Assembly (NCBI RefSeq): GCF_020215645.1
Contig: NZ_CP084058.1
Span: 682,001 to 746,000 of the forward strand
Length of the DNA stretch: 64,000 nt
Direction of reading: 5' to 3'
Source: Nonomuraea gerenzanensis
GTDB taxonomy: Bacteria > Actinomycetota > Actinomycetes > Streptosporangiales > Streptosporangiaceae
The notes under the pieces: generated by a model
Told to the model about the DNA's origin: nothing
What the model saw: the letters and a program-made list of their open reading frames with translations, nothing else
Database searches by the model: none
Part shown: positions 15,287 through 23,691 of the stretch, piece by piece
How the letters are laid out: the number at the start of each line of letters is the position of its first letter
Numbering within the stretch: the first letter of the stretch is position 1
Made by a program: the position numbers and the translations under genes

Positions 15287-16003
15287 TCAGGTGGTGATGC
15301 GGGTGCCGATGTCCTCGCCCTCGCAGATCGCCCGCATCACGCCCCTGGCGGCGACGTCGAAGACGTGCATGCGCAGCCCCTGCTCGTTGGCCAGCACGAA
15401 CGCGCTCTCGTCCATGACCCGCACCTTGGCCGCCAGCGCCTCCTGGTAGGTGAGGTTCGTGTAGCGCTTGGCGTCCGGGTTGAGGTTGGGGTCGCTGTCG
15501 TAGACGCCGTCCACGCCGCGCTTGGCCACCAGCAGCGCGTCCGCGTCGAGCTCCAGGGCCCGCTGCACGGCGGGGTAGTCGGTGGTCACGTACGGCTGGC
15601 CGATGCCGCCGGCGAGCAGCACGATGAGGTCGCGGCGCAGGTGCCGGTCGGCGCGCAGCCGGATGAACGGCTCGGCCACGCTCTGCATCGGCATGGCGGT
15701 CATCACCCGGACGTCGGTGTCGGAGCGGGCGGTCAGCACGCCGCGCAGCATCAACGCGTTCATGACCGTGCCCAGCATGCCGATGTTGTCGGCCTCGGCC
15801 CTGCCGATGCCCCAGCCGTCCGCCATGCGCCCGCGGAAGTAGTTGCCGCCGCCGATCACCACGGCGATCTGCACGCCCAGGTCGTGGACGGAGAGGATCT
15901 CGTCCGCGAGCTGGGCCAGGCTCGCCGGGTCGGTGCCCCAGCCGGTCTCTCCCGACAGGGCCTCGCCGCTGAGCTTGACCACGACACGTGAGTAACGACG
16001 CAT
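15287..16003 (-). CDS. pyrH: UMP kinase (PyrH-type), probably a paralogue
   Basis: PyrH phosphorylates UMP to UDP using ATP in pyrimidine nucleotide synthesis. Motifs match the amino-acid-kinase fold: VVVKLSGEALSG near the start, VIGGGNYFRG (P-loop-like glycines), GMLGTVMNALML, ADALLVAKRGVDGVYDSDP and DESAFVLANEQGLRMHVFD. Length (238) fits. The housekeeping gene is normally between tsf and frr, but here the neighbours are a PHP hydrolase and a GNAT acetyltransferase, so this is probably a second copy. All visible catalytic motifs are intact. The ATG at 16003 gives a standard N-terminus. Confidence 0.9.
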   Translation of the reverse strand: MRRYSRVVVKLSGEALSGETGWGTDPASLAQLADEILSVHDLGVQIAVVIGGGNYFRGRMADGWGIGRAEADNIGMLGTVMNALMLRGVLTARSDTDVRVMTAMPMQSVAEPFIRLRADRHLRRDLIVLLAGGIGQPYVTTDYPAVQRALELDADALLVAKRGVDGVYDSDPNLNPDAKRYTNLTYQEALAAKVRVMDESAFVLANEQGLRMHVFDVAARGVMRAICEGEDIGTRITT

Positions 16004-16076
16004 GCCCGCAATTCCCTTCGAGGTCGCGCGCTCGGCGACCCGACCAAGAATACGCGCGAGCGGCCGGCGGAGGCCG

Positions 16077-16538
16077 TCACAGGGCCAGGACGCCCACCGT
16101 CTGGTCGCCGCTCACTTCGCCGGTGAGCTCGAACCCGAGCTTGCGGTAGAACCCCTCCGGCCCGTCGTCCGACGGATGCCAGGTGACGTACATCCGCGTC
16201 GCCCCGCGCCGCCGCAGCTCGTCCGCCACGGATTTGACGGCGAACCGCCCGACGCCGCGCCCCTGCGCGTCGGGCACCACGTTCAGACGCCACAGCCCGG
16301 AACGGAAGTCGACTCCCTTGCCGTTCCAGTCGATGTCGATGAACGCCATGAGGAACCCCACGGCGTCGTTCCCGTCGAAGATGAGGCGCGGCCAGGCCGT
16401 GCGCGGATGGACGTAGGCCTCGGCCAGCGACTTCACCACCGGCGAGACGAACGGCTCCTGGTCGGGGCGGACCCGCACGGCGAGGGCGGTGTCGAGGTTG
16501 GCCGGGGTGATGGGCGCCAGGCGCAGGCCGGTCGTCAT
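16077..16538 (-). CDS. GNAT-family N-acetyltransferase
   Basis: The acetyl-CoA-binding motif A is seen as LNVVPDAQGRGVGRFAVKSV. Earlier sections read GFLMAFIDIDW, and a terminal GFYRKLGFELTGE is typical of GNAT motif B. Residues before motif A (DQEPFVSPVVKSLAEAYV) resemble spermine/spermidine-acetyltransferase-like members. The acceptor substrate cannot be inferred. The ATG at 16538 is preferred; a GTG at 16550 would give a 4-base overlap with the upstream LysE gene but has its binding site only two bases away. Probably cotranscribed with that exporter. Confidence 0.85.
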   Translation of the reverse strand: MTTGLRLAPITPANLDTALAVRVRPDQEPFVSPVVKSLAEAYVHPRTAWPRLIFDGNDAVGFLMAFIDIDWNGKGVDFRSGLWRLNVVPDAQGRGVGRFAVKSVADELRRRGATRMYVTWHPSDDGPEGFYRKLGFELTGEVSGDQTVGVLAL

Positions 16539-16546
16539 GGGCGAGC

Positions 16547-17179
16547 TCACTTCTCCAGGGCCAGTTTCACGCCGAGCCCGACGAAGACGCCGCCCGTGGC
16601 GACGTCGATGCGGCGCCGGGCGGCCCGCCGGTGGCGCAGCCAACCGCCGATGCGGCCCGCGAGCACGCCGACCGCCCCGTCCACCAGGAACTCCAGCGCG
16701 ATGAGGATCACCCCGAGGATCGCGAACTGCAGCCACACCTGACCCAGGCTCGGGTTGATGAACTGCGGCAGGAAGGCGATGGTGAAGGTGACCATCTTCG
16801 GGTTCAGCAGGTTCGTCATCAGCCCGCTCAGGTACGCCTTGCGCGCCGACATGCCGCCACCGCCCACGGCCACCTCCAAGGGGCTGTCGTCACGCTTGCG
16901 GATGGCCTGGACCCCCAGGTAGATCAGGTACGCGGCGCCGGCGATCCGTACGACGGTGAAGGCGACGGGCACCGCCTCGAACAGCGCCGCCAGACCTGCG
17001 GCTGCCACGGCGACGTGCACGGCCTCGCTGGTGGCCACGCCCGCGGTGGCGAGCAGCCCGGCCTTGGGCCCGCCGCGCATCCCGCATCCCAGCACGAACA
17101 GCATGTCAGGACCCGGGGTGATCATGGCGACGATGGTGGTCACAGTGAAGAGGGCAAGAAGATGGGGGTCGATAGGCAT
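16547..17179 (-). CDS. LysE/RhtB-family amino-acid exporter
   Basis: The protein has six predicted membrane helices and the family's opening HLLALFTVTTIVAMITPGPDM. That stretch includes the conserved GPD/GPN-like turn, followed by FVLGCGMRGGPKAGLLATAG. The later YLSGLMTNLLNPKMVTFTIA is another LysE signature (NPK). Length (210) is normal. Members export amino acids or homoserine lactones; the substrate is not predictable. GGGAGAA nine bases upstream fixes the ATG at 17179. It is followed by a coupled GNAT gene, a pairing that hints at acetylation plus export of one small molecule. Confidence 0.88.
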   Translation of the reverse strand: MPIDPHLLALFTVTTIVAMITPGPDMLFVLGCGMRGGPKAGLLATAGVATSEAVHVAVAAAGLAALFEAVPVAFTVVRIAGAAYLIYLGVQAIRKRDDSPLEVAVGGGGMSARKAYLSGLMTNLLNPKMVTFTIAFLPQFINPSLGQVWLQFAILGVILIALEFLVDGAVGVLAGRIGGWLRHRRAARRRIDVATGGVFVGLGVKLALEK

Positions 17180-17240
17180 GGTCGAATTCTCCCATGATGT
17201 CCCCCCGAAGCGCCGGTACATCGCCGCCGTCGCCTCCCGC

Positions 17241-18180
17241 TCATCCGCCACGGACGACCTGCCCGAGCAGCTTGAAGAAGACGTCGCCACGGACGATCTC
17301 GAACGGGTCCCCCAGCAGCTCACCCAGCTCCGCGATGTCGCTCGGCGCCCAGTTCCAGGCGTTGACCGCACCGGCGACGAACAGCGGCCACCCGCCGTCC
17401 CACCCCTCGACGTGCCGCAGCAGGGTGTCGCGGTACTCCTGCGCCCGCCCCTGCGGCGAGAAGCTCCCGATCAGCGGCAGCCCCGCCGGGGCCGCCTGCA
17501 GATCGCCGGTCTCCCACGACTGGATGAGGCCGCGCAGTGGCGTGTTCTTCCTGTACGAGGCCGCGATCCGCGCGTCGAACGCCACCCAGCCGTCGCCCGC
17601 CGCGTTGCGCTGGTTGTAGGCGTAGACCAGATCCATCCCCGTGCGGCGCAGGAACCGCCCGGTCAGCGCGGTGTACGCGTCCAGCTCGCCCTCCGGCCGC
17701 GACGCCGGGTAGGTGTAGCCCGCCCCGGACGGTCCCGCGATCAGCAGGTCGTGCTCCGTGGCCGTGCGCTGGTAGTACGCCAGCAGCGCGGGCCCGATGT
17801 CGGCGAGCAGCGGGCTGACCGTCCAGTTGGTGGGCACCCGGCCGCGGGCGGGGTCGTCCCAGATCTGGCGCATCCTGCGCTGGCAGTACTGGATGTTGTC
17901 GCCCTCGCCGACCGTCAGCGTGAGGTAGACGCGGTCGCGCAAGGTGGCGCGGGACCGGGCGGACGCGGTCGGAGACCCTGGCCCGGACGCCCGCGTGCAC
18001 GGTGGCGTTCATGTAGTAGTCGGCGGGCACCACCTCGACCGCGTGTTGCGAGGCCCGGTCCACCCCGCCCCACTCGCCGGCCACGTCGTTGGAGAACCAG
18101 CCGGCGTACGGCGTACTGCTCCTCGTCGGGGGGAGACCAGGAATGACAGCGTTGTCATCTCTCTGGTGCGAACGTAACAA
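17241..18180 (-). pseudogene. Frameshifted, 5'-truncated GxGYxYP-domain protein gene
   Basis: One minus-strand frame (to about 17950) encodes PYAGWFSNDVAGEWGGVDRA and VVPADYYMNATVHAGVRARV. A second frame, from about 17942 to the stop at 17241, continues with RDRVYLTLTVGEGDNIQYCQ, GPSGAGYTYPASRP, and LVYAYNQRN. GAGYTYP is the signature of the GxGYxYP family, putative carbohydrate-active proteins of unknown activity. Both halves belong to the same family, so one frameshift near 17945-17985 splits the gene. The usual N-terminal domain, signal peptide and several hundred residues are missing upstream. A sequencing error could explain the frameshift but not the missing 5' part. Confidence 0.7.
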
Positions 18181-18295
18181 CGTGACGGAATGTTGTCCAC
18201 GGTGTAAGACCAGGGGCCCGCTCGGCCGGGCGGCCGGTCCCGAACCATACTTTCGGCCGGTACTGCGCCCATGCCCCGGCTTCTAGCGTGGGCGC

Positions 18296-19594
18296 ATGCG
18301 GGAGCGGTGGGAGGCCGCCGGGCTCGGCGCCGCGTGCGCGGTGGTGCTCGCCGAATGGAGCCACCGGGTCGTGGACAGCTGGGGTGGCGGCTACTGGGTG
18401 TTCGGGTGCGTGGCGGGCGCGATGGTGTGCCTGCTCGCTCTCGTACGCCGCCGCGCCCGGCTCTGGACGGCCGTCGCAGGCTTGGCCGTGGCGGTGGTGG
18501 CCATCGTGGTCGCCCGGTTCGCGGGTCTGCCCGCCGAGCCGGGGCCGGGGGCGGCACTGGGCCTGTCCGTGCTGGTCGGCTCCGCGCTCAGGCGGCTGCC
18601 GGTGCCGCAGGCCGCGGGGGTCGGCGCCGGTGGGCTCGCGGTCGCCTTCGGCAGCCTGCTGTCCGGGTCGCCGCACAGCGCCGTCCTGACGCTGAACCTG
18701 GGGGCCTGGTTCGCCGCTCTCGCCGGTGGGCTGGGGCCGCGGCTGCTGGCCGCCCGCCGGGCCGCCGCCGCCGAGCGCGTACGCCGGGCCGAACGGCTGG
18801 AGCTGGCCAGGGAGCTGCACGACGTCGTCGCCCACCACGTCACCTGCGTCGTGCTCCAGGCCCAGGCCGCGCAGCTCGTCGCCCGCAAGGATCCCGACCG
18901 GGTGGCAGGCTCGCTCGCCGACATCGAGGCCGCCGGGTCCGACGCGCTGGCCGCCACCCGGCGCGTGGTCGGGCTGCTGCGCGAGCGTGGCGGGCCGGCG
19001 GCGTTCGGGCCCGCCGAGCGGCTCGGCGCGCTGGTCGACCAGTTCAGCGGGCTGCCCGTCTCCTTGCGGCTGCCCGATGGGGAGCCTGCCTGGCCGTCCG
19101 AGGTGGCGGGGACCGTCTACCGGGTGGTGCAGGAGTCGCTGACCAACGTCTCGCGGCACGCGCCGGGCGCCGGGGTGGTCACCGTCAGCGTCACTCAGGG
19201 GGAGGGGGAGCTGGTGGTGGAGGTCACGGACGACGCTCCGCCGCCGCACGGCGAGGCGGGCCGGGCCGGGCTCTGGGGCCGGCTGGGCGGGGGCTACGGG
19301 CTGGTCGGGATGCGCGAGCGCGTCGAGGCGCTCGGCGGCACGCTGACGGCGGGGCCGCGCGCCGGACGCGGCTGGGTCGTGCGCGCCACACTGCCCCTGC
19401 CGGAACGCGCCACCGCGCCCGGCAGGCTGTCCGGCAGCACGGGCACCGATCGTGAGACGCCGTCCGGCAGCACGGGCATCGCTCGTCAGACGCCGTCCGG
19501 CGGCACGGGTGCGGCTTGTGAGACGCCGTCCGGCGGCACGGGTGCGGCTCGCGGGATGGCGCGCGGCCGCGCGGGCGGCGGGGAGCGGCGGTGA
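18296..19594 (+). CDS. NarL-type sensor histidine kinase
   Basis: Four or five membrane helices span residues 8-150. The dimerisation/phosphoacceptor helix carries ARELHDVVAHHV with the phosphorylated His at about 175. The HATPase region has VQESLTNVSRHAPG (N box), VEVTDDAP (D box) and GGYGLVGMRERVEALGG (G box). After the ATP lid, from about residue 380, there is an unusual 50-residue low-complexity tail encoded by four 33-base repeats. The stop overlaps the response regulator start in a GTGA, so the two form a coupled two-component system. The input signal is unknown. Confidence 0.9.
   Translation: MRERWEAAGLGAACAVVLAEWSHRVVDSWGGGYWVFGCVAGAMVCLLALVRRRARLWTAVAGLAVAVVAIVVARFAGLPAEPGPGAALGLSVLVGSALRRLPVPQAAGVGAGGLAVAFGSLLSGSPHSAVLTLNLGAWFAALAGGLGPRLLAARRAAAAERVRRAERLELARELHDVVAHHVTCVVLQAQAAQLVARKDPDRVAGSLADIEAAGSDALAATRRVVGLLRERGGPAAFGPAERLGALVDQFSGLPVSLRLPDGEPAWPSEVAGTVYRVVQESLTNVSRHAPGAGVVTVSVTQGEGELVVEVTDDAPPPHGEAGRAGLWGRLGGGYGLVGMRERVEALGGTLTAGPRAGRGWVVRATLPLPERATAPGRLSGSTGTDRETPSGSTGIARQTPSGGTGAACETPSGGTGAARGMARGRAGGGERR
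19430..19561 (+). repeat. Four tandem 33-base repeats in the kinase C-terminus
   Basis: Units start with TCCGGC at 19430, 19463, 19496 and 19529. Each encodes 11 residues of the pattern SG(S/G)TG-x-x-R-x-TP, with the last unit diverging. The period is a multiple of three, so copy number can change without disturbing the downstream frame. Confidence 0.85.
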
Positions 19595-20241
19595 GCATCA
19601 CGGTGCTGCTGGCCGACGACCAGCCCATGATCCGCAGTTGCCTGCGCCTGATCCTGGAGGACCAGCCCGACCTCCAGGTGATCGCCGAGGCGGCCGACGG
19701 CGCGGAGGCGGTCGCACTGGCGCGCAGGCTGCGCCCCGACGTGTGCCTCGTGGACGTGCAGATGCCCCGCCTCGACGGCATCGAGGTCACCGCCGCCCTC
19801 GCGGGCCCCGGCACGCGCGACCCGCTGCGGGTGATCGTGGTCACCACGTTCGACCTCGACGAGTACGTCTACGGCGCGCTGAGAGGCGGCGCGGCCGGCT
19901 TCGTCCTGAAGGACGCGGGCCCCGAGCTGCTCGTCGAGGCGGTCAGGGCCGCGCACGCCGGCGACGCGCTGATCTCACCGTCGATCACGCTCCGCCTGCT
20001 GCGCCACCTCACCGCCACCACCGCACGCCCCGCGCCGAGCCCCGCCCAGGCGTTGTCGGAGCGCGAGACCGAGGTCGTCCGCGCCATCGCCAGGGGCCGC
20101 ACGAACCAGGAGATCGCCACCGAGCTGCGCATCTCGCTGAGCACGGTGAAGGGTCACGTGTCGTCCGTCATGACCAAGCTCGGGATGCGCAACCGGGTCG
20201 AGGTCGTCGCCTGGGCCTGGGAAAGCCGCCTCGTCCGCTAG
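19591..20241 (+). CDS. NarL/LuxR-family response regulator
   Basis: The receiver domain has the acidic pocket ADD (residues 8-10), phosphoacceptor Asp55 in VCLVDVQMP, a conserved Thr in VIVVTTFDLDEYV and Lys in GFVLKDAGPE. The output domain is a LuxR-type helix-turn-helix at about 150-210: LSERETEVVRAIARGRTNQE, then RISLSTVKGHVSSVMTKLGM. It starts with GTG overlapping the kinase stop by four bases. Its targets are unknown; such pairs often regulate adjacent transporters or stress genes. Confidence 0.92.
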   Translation: MSITVLLADDQPMIRSCLRLILEDQPDLQVIAEAADGAEAVALARRLRPDVCLVDVQMPRLDGIEVTAALAGPGTRDPLRVIVVTTFDLDEYVYGALRGGAAGFVLKDAGPELLVEAVRAAHAGDALISPSITLRLLRHLTATTARPAPSPAQALSERETEVVRAIARGRTNQEIATELRISLSTVKGHVSSVMTKLGMRNRVEVVAWAWESRLVR

Positions 20242-20268
20242 TCCGCCGCTAGTCCACTGCTAGTCCAC
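20236..20268 (+). repeat. Three 11-base tandem repeats at the regulator's stop codon
   Basis: CGCTAGTCCGC, CGCTAGTCCAC and TGCTAGTCCAC follow each other directly. The first contains the response-regulator TAG. The last lies over the end of a minus-strand LuxR-like remnant. Confidence 0.6.
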
Positions 20269-20345
20269 GGCGAACGCGCGCAGCTCCCTGCGCGAGGCCA
20301 GCCCCGCCGCCGGCAGCGCGACCTCGCGCTCGCGCGCCGACAGCG
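20260..20345 (-). pseudogene. Possible LuxR helix-turn-helix remnant
   Basis: Read on the minus strand, this short frame encodes LSAREREVALPAAGLASRRE and a few more residues before a stop. It resembles the start of a LuxR-type DNA-binding domain, which normally reads LSxREREVxxLAAxGLxxxEIA. Stops lie immediately upstream. The rest of the 319-base gap (20242-20560) holds no intact gene. The match is short, so this is tentative. Confidence 0.3.
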
Positions 20346-20455
20346 TCCTTCACGCGAGGGCCGCACGGCACCAGCACCATGCTCCACCTCACCATCTCCA
20401 CGGGCGTCGTCGGCGGCGGCTCCGTCATCGGCGGGAGGCAGTGACCTTCTGACGA

Positions 20456-20489
20456 GGGAGCGCCCCTCGGGAAATCGGAGGGCGCTCCC
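20456..20489. terminator. Hairpin terminator
   Basis: GGGAGCGCCC and GGGCGCTCCC form a perfect 10-base stem with a 14-base loop. It lies between the two-component system and the cstA-linked small gene, insulating the two units. Confidence 0.65.
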
Positions 20490-20560
20490 GCCGTTTCAGC
20501 GGCGATCACGGTGGGTACGCCCGAGTTGATTCTGAGCTGCCTGATCATCAGGAGCCCCAG

Positions 20561-20902
20561 ATGTCCCGTATCACGCTCACTCCCGCGGCTCGTGCGGCCC
20601 TCCGCGACGAAGAAGTGGTCTTCTTCGACTGGCACGTCACCGGCCTCTGCTGCGCGGACGCGGGGGAGTTCTCGGTCAGGGCGCTGACCCGCGCCAGACT
20701 GCCGCGCCGGTCCCGCCCGCTGGGCCCGACCGAGCTGGTCTACGCCCATCCGACCGCCTGGCTGCACCTCGCCGACCTCCCCGTCACGATCGACTGCCGC
20801 CCGCTGTGGCGCTGGCGGCGCTTCGTCTCCGATCTGCCGCCGGACGCCGGTCTGCGCTGCTGCCTGGGGCGCCCCATATATGGCCCGCTGCACGGGAGGT
20901 AA
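20561..20902 (+). CDS. Small conserved protein encoded upstream of cstA
   Basis: This 113-residue soluble protein begins SRITLTPAARAALRDEEVVF. It contains a VTGLCCADAGEF segment with a Cys pair, two more Cys in GLRCCLGRPIYG, and a Cys in TIDCRPLW. The cysteine content suggests metal or redox binding, but no known motif is matched. AGGAG eight bases before the ATG supports the start. It ends three bases before cstA and is evidently cotranscribed, so a role tied to that transporter or to carbon starvation is likely but unproved. Confidence 0.75.
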   Translation: MSRITLTPAARAALRDEEVVFFDWHVTGLCCADAGEFSVRALTRARLPRRSRPLGPTELVYAHPTAWLHLADLPVTIDCRPLWRWRRFVSDLPPDAGLRCCLGRPIYGPLHGR

Positions 20903-20905
20903 CCG

Positions 20906-23029
20906 GTGAAGCTGCGTTCCATCATCATCTGGACGGCGGTGGCCGTCGTCGGCGCCGTCGGGTGGGCGGTCCTGGCCCTGTCCAGGGGCGAGAACGTCAA
21001 CGCGGTGTGGCTGCTGTGCGCCGCGCTCGGCTCCTACGCCATCGCCTACCGGTTCTATGCCCGCTTCATCGTGCGCAAGGTGCTGCGTGCCGACGACCGC
21101 AGGGCCACCCCCGCGGAGCGGCTCGACAACGGCATCGACTACCAGCCGACCGACCGCCGGATCCTGTTCGGCCACCACTTCGCCGCCATCGCCGGGGCCG
21201 GGCCGCTGGTCGGGCCGGTGCTGGCGGCCCAGATGGGCTACCTGCCCGGCACCATCTGGATCATCGCCGGCGTCATCTTCGCCGGCGCGGTGCAGGACAT
21301 GGTGATCCTGTTCTTCTCCATGCGCCGCAACGGCCGCAGCCTCGGGCAGATGGCCCGCGAGGAGATCGGGCCGGTGGGCGGGGCCGCGGCGCTCATCGCG
21401 GTCTTCGCCATCATGATCATCCTGCTGGCGGTGCTGGCGCTGGTCGTGGTCAACGCGCTGGCCCAGTCGCCGTGGGGCGTCTTCTCCATCGCGATGACGA
21501 TCCCGATCGCCCTGTTCATGGGGTTCTACCTGCGGGTGCTGCGGCCCGGCCGGGTCGTCGAGGTCACGGTCATCGGCGTCGCGCTGCTGATCCTGTCGAT
21601 CGTGGCGGGCGGCTGGGTGCAGGAGTCGAGCTGGGCGCCGTTCTTCACGCTGAGCCCGTCGGCGCTGGCGCTGTGGCTGATCGCGTACGGGTTCGTCGCG
21701 GCCGTGCTGCCCGTGTGGATGCTGCTGGCGCCGCGCGACTACCTGTCGACCTTCATGAAGATCGGCACCATCGTGCTGATCGCCATCGGCATCGCGATCA
21801 CCGCGCCGCCGCTGCAGACCACCGCGTTCACCGACTTCGCCTTCACCGGCAAGGGGCCGGTGTTCGCCGGGTCGCTGTTCCCGTTCGTGTTCATCATCAT
21901 CGCCTGCGGCGCGCTGTCGGGCTTCCACTCGCTGATCTCGTCGGGCACCACGCCCAAGATGATCCAGAAGGAGACCCAGGTCCGCATGATCGGCTACGGC
22001 TCCATGCTCATGGAGTCGTTCGTGGCGGTCATGGCGATCACCGCGGCCTGCGTGCTGACCCCGGGGCTCTACTTCGCGATGAACTCCCCGGCGGGCGTGC
22101 TCGGCCCGACTGTGCAGACCGCCGCCGAGGCGGTCACGAACATGGGCTTCGTCATCACGCCGCAGGATCTGCAGGCCGCCGCGGCGGCCGTGCAGGAGGA
22201 GACGTTGATCGCCAGGACGGGCGGCGCGCCCACGCTGGCCGTGGGCATCTCGCAGATCTTCTCCGGCTTCCTCGGCGGCGCGGCGCTGCAGGCGTTCTGG
22301 TACCACTTCGCGATCATGTTCGAGGCGCTGTTCATCCTCACCACCGTGGACGCCGGCACGCGGGTCGGCCGGTTCATGCTCCAGGACACCCTGGGCAACC
22401 TGTGGAAGCCGATCGCGCGGGTGAGCTGGTGGCCAGGGCTGGTGGTGACCAGCGCCGTGGTCGTGGCCGCCTGGGGTTACTTCCTCTACCAGGGCGTCAA
22501 CGACCCCCTCGGCGGCATCAACCAGCTCTTCCCGCTGTTCGGCATCGCCAACCAGCTCCTGGCCGCCGTGGCGCTCACCGTGGCCACGACCTTGCTGATC
22601 AAGAGCGGGCGGCTCAAATGGGCCTGGGTGACGGGTGTGCCGCTGGCCTGGGACGCGGCGGTCACGCTGACCGCCAGCTACCAGAAGGTCTTCTCGCCCG
22701 ACCCCACGCTCGGCTTCTTCGCCCAGCGCGACCGCTACCAGGCGGCGCTCGACCAGGGCCAGCTCCTCGCGCCGGCCAAGACGACCGACGCGATGCGGCA
22801 GATCGTGGTGAACTCCACCGTTGACGGCATCCTGGCGGCGTTGTTCGCGGTCCTGATCATCGTGGTCATCCTCGACGCCGCCCGCGTGTGGATCAAGGCC
22901 ATCCGGGCGCGGGAGCCGCTGCCCAGCACGGAGGCGCCGTTCGAGGAGTCCAAGCTCTACGCCCCCGCCGGGCTCATCGCCACCCGCGAGGAGAAGGAGA
23001 TGATGGCCAAGGCGTCCTCAGGGGGCTAG
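20906..23029 (+). CDS. cstA: Carbon starvation protein CstA, pyruvate/peptide transporter
   Basis: CstA proteins are large inner-membrane transporters induced at carbon limitation and take up pyruvate or peptides. This 707-residue protein shows the diagnostic block GHHFAAIAGAGPLVGPVLAA followed by QMGYLPGTIWII. It has some 16-18 hydrophobic helices and the conserved GFHSLISSGTTPKMI motif. The GTG at 20906 is preceded by GGGAGGTAACCG. It follows a small Cys-rich gene directly. Its 3' end overlaps the convergent tenA gene by twelve bases. No CRP-like site was identified. Confidence 0.93.
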   Translation: MKLRSIIIWTAVAVVGAVGWAVLALSRGENVNAVWLLCAALGSYAIAYRFYARFIVRKVLRADDRRATPAERLDNGIDYQPTDRRILFGHHFAAIAGAGPLVGPVLAAQMGYLPGTIWIIAGVIFAGAVQDMVILFFSMRRNGRSLGQMAREEIGPVGGAAALIAVFAIMIILLAVLALVVVNALAQSPWGVFSIAMTIPIALFMGFYLRVLRPGRVVEVTVIGVALLILSIVAGGWVQESSWAPFFTLSPSALALWLIAYGFVAAVLPVWMLLAPRDYLSTFMKIGTIVLIAIGIAITAPPLQTTAFTDFAFTGKGPVFAGSLFPFVFIIIACGALSGFHSLISSGTTPKMIQKETQVRMIGYGSMLMESFVAVMAITAACVLTPGLYFAMNSPAGVLGPTVQTAAEAVTNMGFVITPQDLQAAAAAVQEETLIARTGGAPTLAVGISQIFSGFLGGAALQAFWYHFAIMFEALFILTTVDAGTRVGRFMLQDTLGNLWKPIARVSWWPGLVVTSAVVVAAWGYFLYQGVNDPLGGINQLFPLFGIANQLLAAVALTVATTLLIKSGRLKWAWVTGVPLAWDAAVTLTASYQKVFSPDPTLGFFAQRDRYQAALDQGQLLAPAKTTDAMRQIVVNSTVDGILAALFAVLIIVVILDAARVWIKAIRAREPLPSTEAPFEESKLYAPAGLIATREEKEMMAKASSGG

Positions 23030-23683
23030 CCACCGCTCCGTCGGCCAGCTCTCACGCCGCCACGCGCTGTCCCAGAACATCCACTCGTACGCCGCCGCCC
23101 GGCCGTACGCCTGCGCCATCTCCTCGCGGGTGTCCGGCCCCGCGGCGGCGGCGAGCCGGTCGGCGATGGCCTTGGCCTGCTCGACGGAGGCCGCGAAGCC
23201 GGGGTCGGCGTAGGTGGAGATCCACTTGCCGTACGGGTGCCCGCCGGGGTCGCCGGCCCGGGCCAGCAGGGCCGTGCCGACGTCCTGGTAGATCCAGAAG
23301 CACGGCAGCACCGCCGCCGCGATCACCGGGTAGGGCGCGGTCAGCGCGGTGGCCTGGAGGTAGGACGCGTACGCCAGGCAGGTCGGCGAGGTCGGGCCCT
23401 TGGCGTCGAGCTCCTCGATGTACCCGGCGTGCAGCATGCGCTCGGCCGCCAGCGCCGTGTGCGCGCTCTGCGCCCAGAACGCCGCCTCGTCCGCGCTGTC
23501 GGCCCGGACGGAGGCCGTGGCCAGCACCTTGGAGAAGGCCTCCAGGTAGCGGGCGTCCTGCACCATGTAGAACCCGAACCGCTCGCGGTCGAGCGTGCCG
23601 TCGCCGAGCGCGGTGATGAAGGGGTGCTCGTGGATGGCGCGCATCAGCTCGGCCGTGCGCCCCCAGACGTCGTCGCAGAACAT
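23018..23683 (-). CDS. tenA: TenA-family aminopyrimidine hydrolase (thiaminase II)
   Basis: TenA hydrolyses aminopyrimidines from degraded thiamine so that the pyrimidine can be salvaged. Recognisable features are FYMVQDARYLEAFSKVLA, the catalytic Cys in AVLPCFWIYQDVG, YADPGFAASVEQAK, and the terminal EWMFWDSAWRRE with the aromatic/acidic cluster. Length (221) is typical. The frame runs further upstream, but that part is a shadow of thiD; the ATG at 23683 is eight bases after the thiD stop. It is therefore the second gene of a thiamine salvage operon under a TPP riboswitch. Confidence 0.9.
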   Translation of the reverse strand: MFCDDVWGRTAELMRAIHEHPFITALGDGTLDRERFGFYMVQDARYLEAFSKVLATASVRADSADEAAFWAQSAHTALAAERMLHAGYIEELDAKGPTSPTCLAYASYLQATALTAPYPVIAAAVLPCFWIYQDVGTALLARAGDPGGHPYGKWISTYADPGFAASVEQAKAIADRLAAAAGPDTREEMAQAYGRAAAYEWMFWDSAWRRESWPTERWLAP

Positions 23684-23691
23684 GCGGCCCC

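Noticed and set aside
20249..22306. A 685-codon minus-strand frame opposite cstA
   Set aside because: His/Asp/Arg/Gly-rich with no motif; cstA on the plus strand has many membrane helices and family signatures.
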